Counted from the first letter of the stretch, positions 43,173-53,475 are shown. The stretch: DNA of 64,000 nt from an uncultured Lachnospiraceae bacterium (GCA_934317845.1 CAKRES010000001.1:124001-188000), one strand, 5' to 3'. Notes: generated by a model not told the origin, from the letters alone. Translations and numbers: made by a program.

Positions 43173-43210
43173 AAGAAAATAAATGTCTGATGCTTAGACA
43201 TTCTTTTCTT
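43173..43210 (-). terminator. Probable terminator after smpB
   Basis: AATGTCT/AGACATT core (43182-43188 and 43196-43202) extended by AAGAAAA/TTTTCTT with a small internal mismatch. The T-rich 3' arm follows the core on the minus strand. It separates smpB from ssrA. Confidence 0.6.
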
Positions 43211-43256
43211 ACATCATACTCATTTTGGAAAAAAAATCAACCCTTTTTTCAAAAAA

Positions 43257-43727
43257 TCATCCAAGATTACGAATTTTAAATTCCCGTTGTGCTTCCCGCT
43301 GCTGATCTTTTTTCGCAATGCTGTCACGCTTGTCATATAATTTCTTACCGCGTGCCAATGCGATCTCGATCTTTACCAGTGAACCATTGAAATAAACCTT
43401 TAACGGAACGATCGTATATCCCTTTTCCTTTGCTTTTCCAAGGATCTTATTGATCTCTGCCCGGTGCAGCAAAAGTTTTCGTTTCCGCAATGGATCCTTA
43501 TTAAAAATATTCCCTTTTTCATAAGGATTAATGTGCATGCGCTGGATGAAAATTTCCCCATCATCCACGGAAATAAATGCTTCTTTGATGCTGCACTGCC
43601 CCATACGTAAAGATTTAACCTCCGTACCGACCAGCACGATCCCGGCTTCAAATTTATCTTCTATAAAATAATCATGATAGGCTTTTTTATTGTTTGCGAT
43701 CAACTTCTCGCCATGCTGCTTCGCCAT
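43257..43727 (-). CDS. smpB: SsrA-binding protein SmpB
   Basis: A 156-residue Smp[55 protein letters not shown], and the basic C-terminal tail ([24 protein letters not shown]) that enters the mRNA channel. It binds tmRNA and rescues stalled ribosomes. The start at 43727 uses the GGAG SD that lies in the last codons of rnr; the longer frame to 43763 is not conserved. The rnr-smpB-ssrA order is a complete trans-translation and decay module. Confidence 0.96.
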   Translation of the reverse strand: MAKQHGEKLIANNKKAYHDYFIEDKFEAGIVLVGTEVKSLRMGQCSIKEAFISVDDGEIFIQRMHINPYEKGNIFNKDPLRKRKLLLHRAEINKILGKAKEKGYTIVPLKVYFNGSLVKIEIALARGKKLYDKRDSIAKKDQQREAQREFKIRNLG

Positions 43728-43728
43728 C

Positions 43729-45876
43729 CTAATTCTCCTTCTGCTCTGCGTCTTCCTCCACAAGAGAAAAGTCTATGGTTCTTGTTTCCATATCCGCATT
43801 TTCTACTTTGATAGTTACACTCTGTCCTAATTGATACGTCTTTTTAGAATCCTTTCCGATCATCTTATATTCTTCCTCAGAAAAATAATAATAATCATCC
43901 AGCATAGAATTGACACTGACCATGCCCTCAACCGTATCCGGCAGTTCCACATACATACCCCAGGACGTAATACCAGAGATCGTACCGGTAAATTCCTGCC
44001 CGATCTTCGTTGTCATATATTGTACCTTCTTGAGCTTATCTACTTCACGCTCTGCTTCATCTGCCCGACGCTCATTTTTACTGCAGCTATCTGCCACAGA
44101 ATCTAAAATGCGCTCGTAATGCTCGATCCGCTTTGGATTCAGCTTGCCATGCAGATTCTCTTTGATAATACGGTGAATCTGCAGATCCGGATAACGGCGG
44201 ATCGGTGAAGTGAAGTGACAGTAATACTTTGCTGCCAGACCAAAATGTCCACTGCATACCGTTGCATACCGCGCCTGCTTCATGGAACGAAGCGTCAGAC
44301 GGCTGATCATCGGTTCCTCCTTCGTTCCGGAAATCTGGCTTAATAGTTTCTGGAATTCTTTTGGATGAACCTCTTCTCCATTGGTTTTGATAAAGTAACC
44401 AAAGCTTGCTAACATATCCGATAATTTAAGCAACTTTTCTGAATCCGGATTCTCATGAATACGATAGACAAATGGAAGCTCCTGCCAGAAGAAATCCTCC
44501 GCGATCGTTTCATTGGCAGCCAGCATAAAGTCCTCGATCAATTTGGTGGCACTGTTGCGCTCATACGGTTTGATCTCGATCGGAACTCCTTTTTCATTTA
44601 AAATGATCTTGGACTCCGGAAAATCAAAATCGATCGCTCCACGTTTGGTACGACGTTCCCGTAACAGTAAGGATAATTCCAGCATCAGCTCAAACATCGG
44701 TACAAAGTCTTTATATTTTTCACATTCCTCCGGATCATGATCTTCAATGATCTTCTTTACACTGGTGTAACTCATCCGGCGGTCAATGCGAAGCACAGAC
44801 TCTGCAATGCGGTGTCCGACGATCTTTCCCTTTTTATCGATCTCCATGATACAGCTTAATGCCAGACGGTCTACCCCCTGGTTCAGGGAACAGATTCCAT
44901 TGGAAAGTGCATGTGGAAGCATCGGGATCACACGGTCTACCAGATACACACTGGTTCCACGTTTTACCGCTTCTTTATCCAAAGGAGAACCTTCTGTGAC
45001 ATACTGACTGACATCTGCAATATGTACGCCGAGCCGGTATCCCTTTTCTGTTCTGACCAAAGAGATCGCATCATCCAGATCCTTTGCATCCTCACCATCG
45101 ATCGTCACCATCTGCCAGTCACGCAGATCAAGTCTTCCGCTGATTTCCTTAGGATCAACCTCCTCCGGTACAGACTCCACCTGTTTCATCACAAGCTTCG
45201 GATATTCCATTGGAATACCGAGGGCACGGATAATGGATAAAATATCAACGCCCGGATCATTTTTATGTCCTAAGATCTCTACGATATGCCCTTCCGGGTT
45301 CTGACCATTTTCACCATAATTCGTCAGCTTCACAACAACCTTGTGTCCATCCACTGCATTCATTGTATGTTCTTTCGGAATAAAAATGTCTTTCGTAAAT
45401 TTGTGGTTATCCGCAACAACGAATCCAAAATTCTTGCTCTTTTGGAAGGTACCTACGACCTCCGTCATACCGCGGGCAACAATTTTAGTGATCACACCCT
45501 CTAAGCGTTTGCCGCTCTTTTCTTCCGTCACCTTAGCAAGGACAGTATCTCCATGCAGTGCACCATTTACCTTGCTTTCCGGAATAAAAATGTCTTCCTT
45601 TTCCCCCTCAATCTCCACAAAACCGTATCCTTTGGCATTGCCGATAAAGGTTCCGGTATACGTTCCTTTCTCCGGAATATGGTAGCGTCCCTTGGAATCA
45701 ACCTCGATCCGTCCTTCCTCCGTAAGCTCTGTCAGAACTTTTCTTAATACTCCGCGGTCCTCATTGGCAACCTGAAGGAAATATGCCATTTCCTTTAATT
45801 TCATTGGTTTATATAGATCCTCCTGCATAAAGGAAAGGATTGTTTCTTTTCTTTTATCGTTTAATTGCTGATCCAT
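43729..45876 (-). CDS. rnr: Ribonuclease R
   Basis: A 715-residue RNase II-family 3'-5' exonuclease: N-terminal winged helix and cold-shock/OB domains ([20 protein letters not shown]), the RNB catalytic domain ([35 protein letters not shown]) and a C-terminal S1 domain ([18 protein letters not shown]). It degrades structured RNA and tmRNA-tagged non-stop mRNAs with SmpB. One base separates its stop from the smpB start codon. Confidence 0.96.
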   Translation of the reverse strand: MDQQLNDKRKETILSFMQEDLYKPMKLKEMAYFLQVANEDRGVLRKVLTELTEEGRIEVDSKGRYHIPEKGTYTGTFIGNAKGYGFVEIEGEKEDIFIPESKVNGALHGDTVLAKVTEEKSGKRLEGVITKIVARGMTEVVGTFQKSKNFGFVVADNHKFTKDIFIPKEHTMNAVDGHKVVVKLTNYGENGQNPEGHIVEILGHKNDPGVDILSIIRALGIPMEYPKLVMKQVESVPEEVDPKEISGRLDLRDWQMVTIDGEDAKDLDDAISLVRTEKGYRLGVHIADVSQYVTEGSPLDKEAVKRGTSVYLVDRVIPMLPHALSNGICSLNQGVDRLALSCIMEIDKKGKIVGHRIAESVLRIDRRMSYTSVKKIIEDHDPEECEKYKDFVPMFELMLELSLLLRERRTKRGAIDFDFPESKIILNEKGVPIEIKPYERNSATKLIEDFMLAANETIAEDFFWQELPFVYRIHENPDSEKLLKLSDMLASFGYFIKTNGEEVHPKEFQKLLSQISGTKEEPMISRLTLRSMKQARYATVCSGHFGLAAKYYCHFTSPIRRYPDLQIHRIIKENLHGKLNPKRIEHYERILDSVADSCSKNERRADEAEREVDKLKKVQYMTTKIGQEFTGTISGITSWGMYVELPDTVEGMVSVNSMLDDYYYFSEEEYKMIGKDSKKTYQLGQSVTIKVENADMETRTIDFSLVEEDAEQKEN

Positions 45877-45956
45877 CGTTCTTCCCCCTTTTTTCGTTAT
45901 CCTCTTTTATTTCTTACTACCTATAGTGTAACATAAACGAATCGATTATAACAGTC

Positions 45957-45988
45957 AAAAAAACGGACTGCATACTCTGCAGCCCGTT
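45957..45988 (-). terminator. Terminator after secG
   Basis: 10-bp stem (45963-45972 with 45978-45987; ACGGGCTGCA/TGCAGTCCGT, G-U included) followed by seven T; 17 bases after the secG stop. Confidence 0.9.
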
Positions 45989-46004
45989 CTTCTTATTTTA
46001 AGAT

Positions 46005-46247
46005 TTAGTTGAAATAACTTAAGTTCAAAACCATCGCCAATACGAAGAATAATACACCAAGCACAACTGTGATGATCTCTAATTTACCTTCTACCGTATG
46101 TCTTCTGTTCTTGCTATAATAAGTATCTCCAGCCTGTCCGGTAAATGCTCCACCGCCAAATCCGGCGTCCTTTCCTTCCTGGCATAAAACTACAATACAA
46201 ATAAGTACAGCCACAATTAATAATACAATCTGAAGTGCTAACTCCAT
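46005..46247 (-). CDS. secG: Preprotein translocase subunit SecG
   Basis: An 80-residue SecG with two membrane helices (LQIVLLIVAVLICIVVLC and LEIITVVLGVLFFVLAMVL) and the connecting loop GGGAFTGQAGDTYYSKNRR. It assists SecYE/SecA protein export. It has its own promoter and terminator, and in many Firmicutes precedes rnr-smpB as here. Confidence 0.95.
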   Translation of the reverse strand: MELALQIVLLIVAVLICIVVLCQEGKDAGFGGGAFTGQAGDTYYSKNRRHTVEGKLEIITVVLGVLFFVLAMVLNLSYFN

Positions 46248-46301
46248 GTTTTTAACCTCCTACCATATCCAATTCATCTATGTTCAAAAATCACAAGTGA
46301 T

Positions 46302-46330
46302 AGTCTACCACAAATAAATGGAAATTTCAA
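46302..46330 (-). promoter_or_regulatory. Promoter of secG
   Basis: Minus-strand TTGAAA (46325-46330), 17-bp spacer, TAGACT (46302-46307). Confidence 0.72.
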
Positions 46331-46351
46331 CTATTTCTTTTTTCTGCAATT

Positions 46352-47893
46352 CTATTTCACGATCAGGCTCTTACCAGTCATCTCTGCCGGCTGTTTAAGT
46401 CCCATGATCTCAAGCAATGTTGGAGCAATATCACAAAGTGCGCCACCTTCACGTAATGCCTTACACTCTGGAACATTTACCAGAATGAATGGTACCTGAT
46501 TGGTTGTATGCGCAGTATGTGGCTCACCTGTCTCGTAGTCGATCATCTTCTCTGCATTACCATGATCCGCACAGATAAACAGTGCTCCGTCTACTTCCTT
46601 AATAGCCTCTACCGCATTGCCAACTAAACCATCGACACACTCTACGGCTTTCACTGCTGCAGGGATCACACCGGTATGACCTACCATATCAGGATTTGCA
46701 AAGTTGATAACGATCACATCATATTTATCAGACTTGATCGCAGCAACCAGACGCTCACCAACTTCCGGTGCGCTCATCTCAGGCTGCAGATCATACGTTG
46801 CTACCGCAGGAGATTTTACTAAGGAACGATCCTCGTTCTTATTTGGCTCCTCTACACCACCGTTAAAGAAGAAAGTAACGTGTGCATACTTCTCTGTCTC
46901 AGCCAGACGAAGCTGTGTTTTTCCATTGGCAGCAAGGTACTCACCAAAGGTATTTTCTACGCTCTGCTTCTTAAATGCAACTAACTTGTTGCCGATCGTC
47001 TCATCATAATCTGTAAAGCAGACATAAGTAAGTGGCAGGAAACCATTCTTACGCTCAAAGCTGTCAAAGCTCTCATCACAGAAGGTTCTGGTGATCTCTC
47101 TTGCGCGGTCCGGACGGAAGTTAAAGAAGATCACGGAATCATTTGCCTTGATCGTTCCCACTGGTGCTCCGTTCTTGGTAATAACGGTAGGGATCACGAA
47201 CTCATCGTTGTTACCATCATCATAAGATGCCTGAACACAAGCAACTGCATCCTCTGCCTGATTGCCCTCGCCATATACTAACGCACTGTATGCTTTCTCT
47301 ACACGATCCCAGCGGTTATCACGATCCATAGCATAGTAACGACCATGTACAGATGCGATCTCGCCAACACCGATCTCATCAATCTTGTTCTGTAACTCCT
47401 GTACAAAATCCTTACCGGAAGTTGGAGGTGTGTCACGACCATCTAAGAAGCAGTGAATATATACTTTTTTCAAATCGTTTCTCTTTGCAAGCTCTAATAA
47501 ACCATAAAGATGTGTATTGTGGCTGTGTACACCACCATCTGATAATAAACCATATAAATGTAAAGCAGAATCATTCTTTTTGCAGTTCTCTACTGCCTGT
47601 TTGAACTCCTCTACCTCGAAAAAGTCACCATCTTCAATGCTCTTGGTAATTCTCGTAAGCTCCTGATAAATAACACGGCCGGCACCGATATTCATATGAC
47701 CTACCTCAGAGTTACCCATCTGACCGTCCGGAAGACCTACAAATAATCCGGATGCGTTACCTTTTACAAATGGATATTCCTTCATCAGCTTGTCCATGAC
47801 TGGTGTATTTGCCATTGCAATGGCATTGCCCTCTTTCTTATCACTTAATCCATAACCATCAAGAACCATTAAAACTACAGGTTTTTTACTCAT
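46352..47893 (-). CDS. gpmI: 2,3-bisphosphoglycerate-independent phosphoglycerate mutase
   Basis: A 513-residue iPGM: MVLDGYGLS with the first metal Asp, NSEVGHMNIGAGR with the catalytic Ser, HGRYYAMDRDNRWDR, INFANPDMVGHTG and DHGNAEKM. It interconverts 3- and 2-phosphoglycerate using two Mn2+ ions. It follows the barstar gene by 167 bases, with a stem-loop in that gap. In relatives it is normally directly behind tpiA. Confidence 0.97.
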   Translation of the reverse strand: MSKKPVVLMVLDGYGLSDKKEGNAIAMANTPVMDKLMKEYPFVKGNASGLFVGLPDGQMGNSEVGHMNIGAGRVIYQELTRITKSIEDGDFFEVEEFKQAVENCKKNDSALHLYGLLSDGGVHSHNTHLYGLLELAKRNDLKKVYIHCFLDGRDTPPTSGKDFVQELQNKIDEIGVGEIASVHGRYYAMDRDNRWDRVEKAYSALVYGEGNQAEDAVACVQASYDDGNNDEFVIPTVITKNGAPVGTIKANDSVIFFNFRPDRAREITRTFCDESFDSFERKNGFLPLTYVCFTDYDETIGNKLVAFKKQSVENTFGEYLAANGKTQLRLAETEKYAHVTFFFNGGVEEPNKNEDRSLVKSPAVATYDLQPEMSAPEVGERLVAAIKSDKYDVIVINFANPDMVGHTGVIPAAVKAVECVDGLVGNAVEAIKEVDGALFICADHGNAEKMIDYETGEPHTAHTTNQVPFILVNVPECKALREGGALCDIAPTLLEIMGLKQPAEMTGKSLIVK

Positions 47894-47924
47894 AATAACT
47901 CGTATCTCCTTTATCTCTCATATC

Positions 47925-47947
47925 TGACATAAGCTGCACTTATGTCA
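47925..47947 (-). repeat. Perfect stem-loop upstream of gpmI
   Basis: 9-bp arms TGACATAAG/CTTATGTCA (47925-47933 and 47939-47947) with a 5-base loop, 31 bases upstream of the start codon and probably in the 5' untranslated region. No T-run follows on either strand, so it is a candidate operator or mRNA-stabilising hairpin. Confidence 0.6.
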
Positions 47948-48060
47948 CTGTGGCATACGCCAAATACCTACGATTCGGCTAATACCCACACACATTCAAA
48001 GACATCATAGCATATTTGCCCTTATCACGAAAGGGGTTTTCACAATTTTTTTGCTGTGTC

Positions 48061-48288
48061 TTAACATGTCCTTTTTAAAATGGAAAGTGCAACATCAGCA
48101 AAAGAATCAAGATTGCTCCGAAACTCCTCTTCTCCGATCAGCTCCGGCATTTTTTGTGGAGGCAGTTCCATGATGCAATCATGCAGGGCATCCAGATTTC
48201 TGCCGTAATACTCCGGCAGATGCAGTTGTTCCTTCACTGCATCATGAAATTGTTCTTTTGTCGTTATACCACGCAGATCAAGTATCAT
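48061..48288 (-). CDS. Barstar-family ribonuclease inhibitor (immunity protein)
   Basis: A 75-residue barstar. The core LPEYYGRNLDALHDCI aligns closely with barstar LPEYYGENLDALWDCL; barstar Asp35 and Asp39, which contact barnase, correspond to Asp33 and Asp37. It is about 15 residues shorter than barstar, ending near the position of Cys82 and lacking the last beta strand. Its ATG overlaps the stop of the barnase-domain gene by 4 bases, so toxin and inhibitor are translationally coupled. Confidence 0.9.
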   Translation of the reverse strand: MILDLRGITTKEQFHDAVKEQLHLPEYYGRNLDALHDCIMELPPQKMPELIGEEEFRSNLDSFADVALSILKRTC

Positions 48289-49277
48289 TTGCCTATCCTT
48301 TCAAATGTGTTATAATGGTCGCCCGTATAATAGATCAATCCGTCGTTGGAATATACCAGACGTTTGGCTCCACGGCTTAATGCGCCCAGTGTATCCACAT
48401 CGCACTCATAATAGATCCTGCCATCTGCTGTTTCCAGTTTTTTCTCATAATTGCTATAAACATCCCCACCGATGCAGCCGAATTTAGCATATTCCAACAG
48501 GCTTCCTCCCTGCCAGCCAAGTGCCTGCGCCTGTGTTTTGGTCATAAAATGTTCCGGTAATTTATGGTATGCTGCAATATACTGTGCCAGCATTTCTTTG
48601 CTTGTATATTTTCCATTTTCTTTCAGCACCGTATCTTCGCCGGAGATCACAGTAACTGCGCAGTGGTATTGTTTCCCGTTGCAAAGCGCAGTAATGGTTG
48701 CAGTTCCTACAGATCTGGCTTCCAGTGTGCCATTGGAACAATAGGCAATAGAAGTATCACTGGATTTCCACGCTACCTTTGCCGGAGCATTGTTTAATTG
48801 CAATGGCTGCGTTGTTCCATATGCCAGCTCTAATTGGGTACTGGATAAGCATGGTGCTGCCTGTGTAGTCGCTTGTTCCGTCGTTGCAGCCGTAGTCTGC
48901 TCTGTTGTCTGTTCCTTTGCAGCAGTCGAGGCATTGGTTTGCTCCGAATCCTTCTGCTTTTTATTTTTTACAGTCACCTTACATGTGACACGCTTCTTTT
49001 TCCAGTAGCAGGTAATAGTTGCTTTTCCTGCTTTTTTCGCTTTTATTTTTCCTTTTTTTGTAACAGTTGCAACCTTTTTATTTGATGTTTTATACTTCGC
49101 TCCCTTCACCTTTGGAACCGTCTTTAAAGTAAAGGTTTTTCCCTTTTGCAATACAATGCTGCTCTTATTTAATCGGAGTTTCTGAGCCTGTACCTGTACA
49201 TTTCCGGAAAATGCACCGCACAGCAGTAAAACTGCGATCAAAAATAAAATTCCCGGCCGTCTGGCAAATCGTTTCAT
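48285..49277 (-). CDS. Secreted protein with two Ig-like (Big2) domains and C-terminal barnase domain
   Basis: A 330-residue exported protein: signal peptide (about 1-31), Big2 domain (about 34-105), a Thr/Gln/Ala-rich linker (110-142), a second Ig-like domain (143-212) and a barnase-type ribonuclease domain (about 220-330). The barnase catalytic set is intact: Glu291 (YYECDVD), Arg302 (SRG), Arg306 (KRLVYS) and His321 (GDHYNTF), with the family motifs LPEHFMTKTQAQALGW and IGGDVYSN. It cleaves RNA after guanine by family. It follows the tpiA terminator and has no clear promoter. It probably acts outside the cell or on competitors; the barstar gene follows. Confidence 0.9.
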   Translation of the reverse strand: MKRFARRPGILFLIAVLLLCGAFSGNVQVQAQKLRLNKSSIVLQKGKTFTLKTVPKVKGAKYKTSNKKVATVTKKGKIKAKKAGKATITCYWKKKRVTCKVTVKNKKQKDSEQTNASTAAKEQTTEQTTAATTEQATTQAAPCLSSTQLELAYGTTQPLQLNNAPAKVAWKSSDTSIAYCSNGTLEARSVGTATITALCNGKQYHCAVTVISGEDTVLKENGKYTSKEMLAQYIAAYHKLPEHFMTKTQAQALGWQGGSLLEYAKFGCIGGDVYSNYEKKLETADGRIYYECDVDTLGALSRGAKRLVYSNDGLIYYTGDHYNTFERIGK

Positions 49278-49300
49278 ACTCCTGCACCTCTTTCTTCATA

Positions 49301-49338
49301 CAAAAAATACTACGCCTGTAATGAGCAAGCGTAGTATT
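49301..49338 (-). terminator. Terminator after tpiA
   Basis: Perfect 10-bp stem AATACTACGC/GCGTAGTATT (49306-49315 and 49329-49338) with a T-run; 18 bases after the tpiA stop and just before the barnase gene SD. Confidence 0.9.
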
Positions 49339-49356
49339 CTTCTTCATCGTTTCATC

Positions 49357-50109
49357 TTACTTTCCAGCAAATACAACCTTACCGAAATCTGCCTTTAAGG
49401 ATGCTCCACCGATCAATCCACCATCAATGTCAGGTTTTGCAAGTAATTCAGCTGCATTGCCTGCATTCATAGATCCACCGTACTGGATACGAACTTCCTC
49501 TGCAGTTGCATCGTCGTACATCTCAGCAATCAGATCACGGATTCCCTTACATACTTCCTGTGCCTGATCAGAAGTTGCGGTCTTACCGGTTCCGATGGCC
49601 CAGATTGGCTCGTATGCGATCACTAATTTCTTCACCTGATCTGCTGTTACGCCAGCTAAGTCAGACTTGATCTGAAGACGGATCCAATCCATAGTAACGC
49701 CTGTCTCTCTCTGCTCTAATGACTCACCACAGCAAAGAATCGGAGTTAAACCAGCTTCAAATGCCTTCTTTACTTTCTTGTTTAATAATACATCGTCCTC
49801 TTTGAAGTAGTCACGACGCTCTGAATGACCAATGATTACATATTTTACACCGGCATCTACTAACATAGCTGCAGAGATCTCTCCAGTGTATGCACCGCTC
49901 TCCTCAAAGTACATGTTCTCAGCACCAACTTCTACATTGGTACCTTTGGTTGCTTCTACAACTGGTACGATATCGATTGCAGGTACACAGTATACTACGT
50001 CAACTGCATCGTTCTTTACCAGATCTTTTAATTCTTCTACTAAAGCAACTGCCTCGCTAGGAGTTTTGTTCATTTTCCAGTTGCCAGCAATAATTTTCTT
50101 TCTTGCCAT
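49357..50109 (-). CDS. tpiA: Triosephosphate isomerase
   Basis: A 250-residue TIM: GNWKMNK (Lys), [10 protein letters not shown] (His electrophile) and [14 protein letters not shown] (catalytic Glu). Interconverts dihydroxyacetone phosphate and glyceraldehyde 3-phosphate. It lies 44 bases after pgk, likely co-transcribed, with AAGGAG before the ATG. Confidence 0.97.
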   Translation of the reverse strand: MARKKIIAGNWKMNKTPSEAVALVEELKDLVKNDAVDVVYCVPAIDIVPVVEATKGTNVEVGAENMYFEESGAYTGEISAAMLVDAGVKYVIIGHSERRDYFKEDDVLLNKKVKKAFEAGLTPILCCGESLEQRETGVTMDWIRLQIKSDLAGVTADQVKKLVIAYEPIWAIGTGKTATSDQAQEVCKGIRDLIAEMYDDATAEEVRIQYGGSMNAGNAAELLAKPDIDGGLIGGASLKADFGKVVFAGK

Positions 50110-50153
50110 TTTCTTTCTCCTTTAGCTCTATATATTGTAATGTGGATCACAGA

Positions 50154-51350
50154 CTATTTGTCGTTTGCTGCAGCTACTCCTGGAAGCTCTTTACCCTCTA
50201 AGAACTCTAAGGAAGCTCCACCACCTGTAGAAATGTGAGTCATCTTATCACCAAATCCAAGGTTGTTTACTGCTGCTGCGGAATCACCACCACCGATGAT
50301 GGTAACTGCATCTGACTCAGCTAATGCCTTTGCTACTGCAATGGTACCCTTTGCAAAGTTTGGCATCTCGAAACATCCCATTGGTCCGTTCCAAACAACA
50401 GTCTTTGCATCTTTTACAGCATTTGCAAATAACTCTGCTGTCTTTGGTCCGATGTCAAGTCCTTCGTAATCTGCAGGAATCTCACCACGTCCAACAACTT
50501 TGATATTGCAGTCATTAGAGAAGTCATCTCCAACCGTTGTATCAACAGGGATCAATAACTTAACGCCTTTCTCCTCTGCTTTCTTCAGCATGTCTAATGC
50601 ATACTGCTTGTAATCTTCCTCTAATAATGACTTACCAACTTCCTCACCAAGTGCTGCCATGAAAGTATATGCCATACCACCACCGATGATCAGTGTGTCA
50701 ACCTTGTCTAATAAGTTCTCGATTACGGAAATCTTAGAAGAAACTTTTGCACCACCAAGGATTGCAACGAAAGGTCTCTCTGGGTTGTTTACTGCATTAC
50801 CTAAGAAATCAATCTCTTTCTGCATTAAGTAACCAACAACAGCAGTGTCAACGAATTCTGTCACACCTACGTTAGAACAATGTGCTCTGTGCGCAGTACC
50901 AAATGCATCATTTACAAATACATCACATAAAGAAGCAAGCTCTTTAGAGAATGCCTCTCCGTTCTTTGTCTCCTCAGCACGGTAACGAGTGTTCTCTAAT
51001 AATACAACATCGCCATCTTTCATTTCAGCAACTGCTGCTTTTGCATTTGGTCCAACAACTTCTGGATCTGCTGCAAATTTTACTTCCTGTCCTAATAACT
51101 CTGCTAATCTCTTTGCAACTGGTGCTAAAGAAAGCTCTGGTTTTGGCTCTCCTTTTGGCTTACCTAAATGAGAGCAAAGGATTACTTTACCGCCATCTGC
51201 GATCAGCTTTTTGATTGTAGGAAGTGCTGCAACAAGACGGTTCTCGTCTGTAATATTTAAGTCAGCATCCAATGGTACATTGAAATCACAACGAACAAGA
51301 ACTCTCTTGCCTTTTACGTTAATATCATCAATTGATTTTTTGTTAAGCAT
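50154..51350 (-). CDS. pgk: Phosphoglycerate kinase
   Basis: A 398-residue [36 protein letters not shown], the hinge and nucleotide site [10 protein letters not shown] and GGGDSAAAV. Transfers phosphate from 1,3-bisphosphoglycerate to ADP. It starts after the gap terminator, so it either has a promoter in the 130-base gap or relies on read-through; AAAGGAG precedes the ATG. Confidence 0.97.
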   Translation of the reverse strand: MLNKKSIDDINVKGKRVLVRCDFNVPLDADLNITDENRLVAALPTIKKLIADGGKVILCSHLGKPKGEPKPELSLAPVAKRLAELLGQEVKFAADPEVVGPNAKAAVAEMKDGDVVLLENTRYRAEETKNGEAFSKELASLCDVFVNDAFGTAHRAHCSNVGVTEFVDTAVVGYLMQKEIDFLGNAVNNPERPFVAILGGAKVSSKISVIENLLDKVDTLIIGGGMAYTFMAALGEEVGKSLLEEDYKQYALDMLKKAEEKGVKLLIPVDTTVGDDFSNDCNIKVVGRGEIPADYEGLDIGPKTAELFANAVKDAKTVVWNGPMGCFEMPNFAKGTIAVAKALAESDAVTIIGGGDSAAAVNNLGFGDKMTHISTGGGASLEFLEGKELPGVAAANDK

Positions 51351-51393
51351 TTGTATGCTCCTTTCTACGCGTTATATAAATGGTTTCCATAAT

Positions 51394-51425
51394 AGAAAAA
51401 GAGTCCGGTCCATAAGACCGGACCC
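51394..51425 (-). terminator. Terminator after gap
   Basis: 10-bp GC-rich stem (51401-51410 with 51416-51425) around GTCCGGTC/GACCGGAC followed by five T on the minus strand; 56 bases after the gap stop. It may reduce rather than block transcription into pgk. Confidence 0.92.
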
Positions 51426-51480
51426 CTTTAGGATCATTATAATCTAATCCAGCATTCTTGAATTAATAGTCTTAAACGTA

Positions 51481-52497
51481 TTATGCTAATTCAGAGAAGT
51501 ACTTAATTGTTCTAACCATCTGGCTAGTGTATGAGTTCTCGTTATCATACCAAGAAACAACCTGAACCTCATATAAATCATCAGCAACCTTAGATACCAT
51601 TGTCTGAGTTGCATCGAATAATGAACCATATCTCATTCCTACGATATCTGAAGATACGATCTCATCCTCGTTGTAACCGAATGACTCGTTAGAAGCTGCC
51701 TTCATAGCTGCGTTGATACCGTCAACTGTTACGTCTGCACCCTTAACAACTGCTGTTAAGATAGTAGTAGAACCAGTTGGGGTTGGAACACGCTGAGCAG
51801 ATCCGATTAACTTACCATTTAACTCAGGGATAACTAAACCGATTGCTTTAGCTGCACCTGTTGAGTTAGGAACGATGTTAACTGCTGCTGCACGAGATCT
51901 TCTTAAGTCACCCTTTCTCTGAGGTCCATCAAGAGTCATCTGATCACCTGTGTAAGCATGGATAGTAACCATGATACCAGACTGGATTGCTGCATATTTG
52001 TTTAATGCATCAGCCATAGGTGCTAAACAGTTTGTAGTACAAGAAGCTGCAGAAATGATAGTATCATCAGCCTTTAATGTCTCATGGTTTGTGTTGTAAA
52101 CGATAGTAGGAAGATCGTTTCCAGCAGGAGCTGAGATAACAACCTTACGAGCACCAGCATTGATATGAGCCTGTGCTTTCTCCTTAGAGGTGTAGAAACC
52201 AGAGCACTCTAATACTACGTCAACGTTTAACTCGCCCCAAGGACAGTTGTTTGCATCAGGGAAAGCGTAGATCTTGATCTCTTTTCCATCAACTGTGATT
52301 GAATCCTCTCCAGCTTTTACAGTGTCAGCCTTCTCGTATTTACCCTGTGAAGAGTCATACTTTAATAAGTGAGCTAACATCTTAGGTGAAGTTAAATCGT
52401 TGATTGCAACTACTTCGTATCCCTCAGCACCAAACATCTGTCTGAATGCAAGACGACCAATACGTCCAAAACCGTTAATTGCTACTTTTACTGCCAT
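51481..52497 (-). CDS. gap: Glyceraldehyde-3-phosphate dehydrogenase, type I
   Basis: A 338-residue [17 protein letters not shown] (NAD Rossmann), [14 protein letters not shown] with the catalytic Cys, and [13 protein letters not shown]. Oxidises glyceraldehyde 3-phosphate to 1,3-bisphosphoglycerate. First of the gap-pgk-tpiA glycolytic cluster, with its own strong promoter and a TAGGAGG SD. Confidence 0.97.
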   Translation of the reverse strand: MAVKVAINGFGRIGRLAFRQMFGAEGYEVVAINDLTSPKMLAHLLKYDSSQGKYEKADTVKAGEDSITVDGKEIKIYAFPDANNCPWGELNVDVVLECSGFYTSKEKAQAHINAGARKVVISAPAGNDLPTIVYNTNHETLKADDTIISAASCTTNCLAPMADALNKYAAIQSGIMVTIHAYTGDQMTLDGPQRKGDLRRSRAAAVNIVPNSTGAAKAIGLVIPELNGKLIGSAQRVPTPTGSTTILTAVVKGADVTVDGINAAMKAASNESFGYNEDEIVSSDIVGMRYGSLFDATQTMVSKVADDLYEVQVVSWYDNENSYTSQMVRTIKYFSELA

Positions 52498-52548
52498 TTT
52501 AAATTCCTCCTAGATTATAATTTGAAACCACAATTTTTGGCTAAAACC

Positions 52549-52559
52549 GTGAGCCTCAC
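52549..52559. repeat. Short palindrome at the gap transcription start
   Basis: GTGAG-C-CTCAC, 11 bases, about +2 to +12 relative to the predicted start site of gap. Possible operator; short enough to be chance. Confidence 0.3.
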
Positions 52560-52567
52560 ATACCTAT

Positions 52568-52596
52568 ATAATAATCACTTTTGCGGTAAAATTCAA
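52568..52596 (-). promoter_or_regulatory. Promoter of gap
   Basis: Minus-strand TTGAAT (52591-52596), 17-bp spacer, TATTAT (52568-52573). Confidence 0.78.
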
Positions 52597-52614
52597 GTCC
52601 AAAATCAAGAAAAC

Positions 52615-53475
52615 TTATTTTTTCAACAAATATTTGTATTCCTGTCCGTACTTCGTACAGTACGCCTTGATCCCCTCATTTCCCTGCACCGTCTCACAAA
52701 GCTCCAACTGTCTTGTTTCAGGGTTGCGGAAACCAATCCGGATCTCACCATCCTCTGACTCCTCAAATTCAACGTTGAAATCCCGGAATTCCTTCGGAAT
52801 CTGCTTGAGTTTTTTTCCAAGTTTTACATCTGAAATCAAACCAAACAACAGGAATACTGCAAATATTGCAACAACGATTCCAATTGCTGATTTTTTCGTA
52901 ATACCATATTTTCCTAGGTTGATCACAAGAATACCAGACAGATCACCATATGATACCGGACCTAAGTCTCTGCAATCATAGCTTCCATTGCGGTTATCTC
53001 CCATGGCAAAGAACTGATTTTTTTTCAGTGTTGTCGGAAGTATCTCATCATTTCCCTGCATTGGCTCTTTAATATAATCTTCCTTGACTACCTTGCCATT
53101 CACTTTTAAAACGCCGGCTTCCATTTCAATAGAGTCCCCTTTTACCGCAACACACCGTTTGATCAGATACTCACTTAATTCATCTGACCAGAATACAACA
53201 ATATCCCCCCGCTTCAGATCTTTTTCACTGTTAATTTTCTGAATGATACCAACCTGTCCATCCTTAAGAGTATTGGTCATGGAGGAACCATCTACAATGA
53301 TAAATCCATACAAAAAATGGGTTATTCCGTATACCGCAAGCCAGATCAACAGTAATATTACAATAAATCCTGCCGTGTCAAGCAGAAATTTTTTTCTTTT
53401 TTTCTTTTTAAATTCCATAGATACAGCATCAATTGCCTCAAAGTCCAATTCATTTTTCATTTCGTTTTCTTCCAT
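52615..53475 (-). CDS. lepB: Signal peptidase I with C-terminal extension
   Basis: A 286-residue type I signal peptidase. Membrane helix 1 spans about 34-58, catalytic Ser65 lies in DGSSM and catalytic Lys106 in LIKRCVAVKGD, with the box GDNRNGSYDCRDLG at 159-172. After the catalytic domain there is a second helix (about 196-215) and a cytoplasmic tail of about 70 residues rich in charged residues, longer than usual for Gram-positive SipS types. The start overlaps the end of the VanZ-like gene by 26 bases, with GGAG 8 bases before the ATG. Confidence 0.9.
   Translation of the reverse strand: MEENEMKNELDFEAIDAVSMEFKKKKRKKFLLDTAGFIVILLLIWLAVYGITHFLYGFIIVDGSSMTNTLKDGQVGIIQKINSEKDLKRGDIVVFWSDELSEYLIKRCVAVKGDSIEMEAGVLKVNGKVVKEDYIKEPMQGNDEILPTTLKKNQFFAMGDNRNGSYDCRDLGPVSYGDLSGILVINLGKYGITKKSAIGIVVAIFAVFLLFGLISDVKLGKKLKQIPKEFRDFNVEFEESEDGEIRIGFRNPETRQLELCETVQGNEGIKAYCTKYGQEYKYLLKK

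Noticed and set aside
48790..49085. Plus-strand Val/Cys/Phe-rich open frames
   Set aside because: Antisense of the Thr/Ala-rich linker and Lys-rich Big2 domain of the barnase-fusion gene; no start signals.
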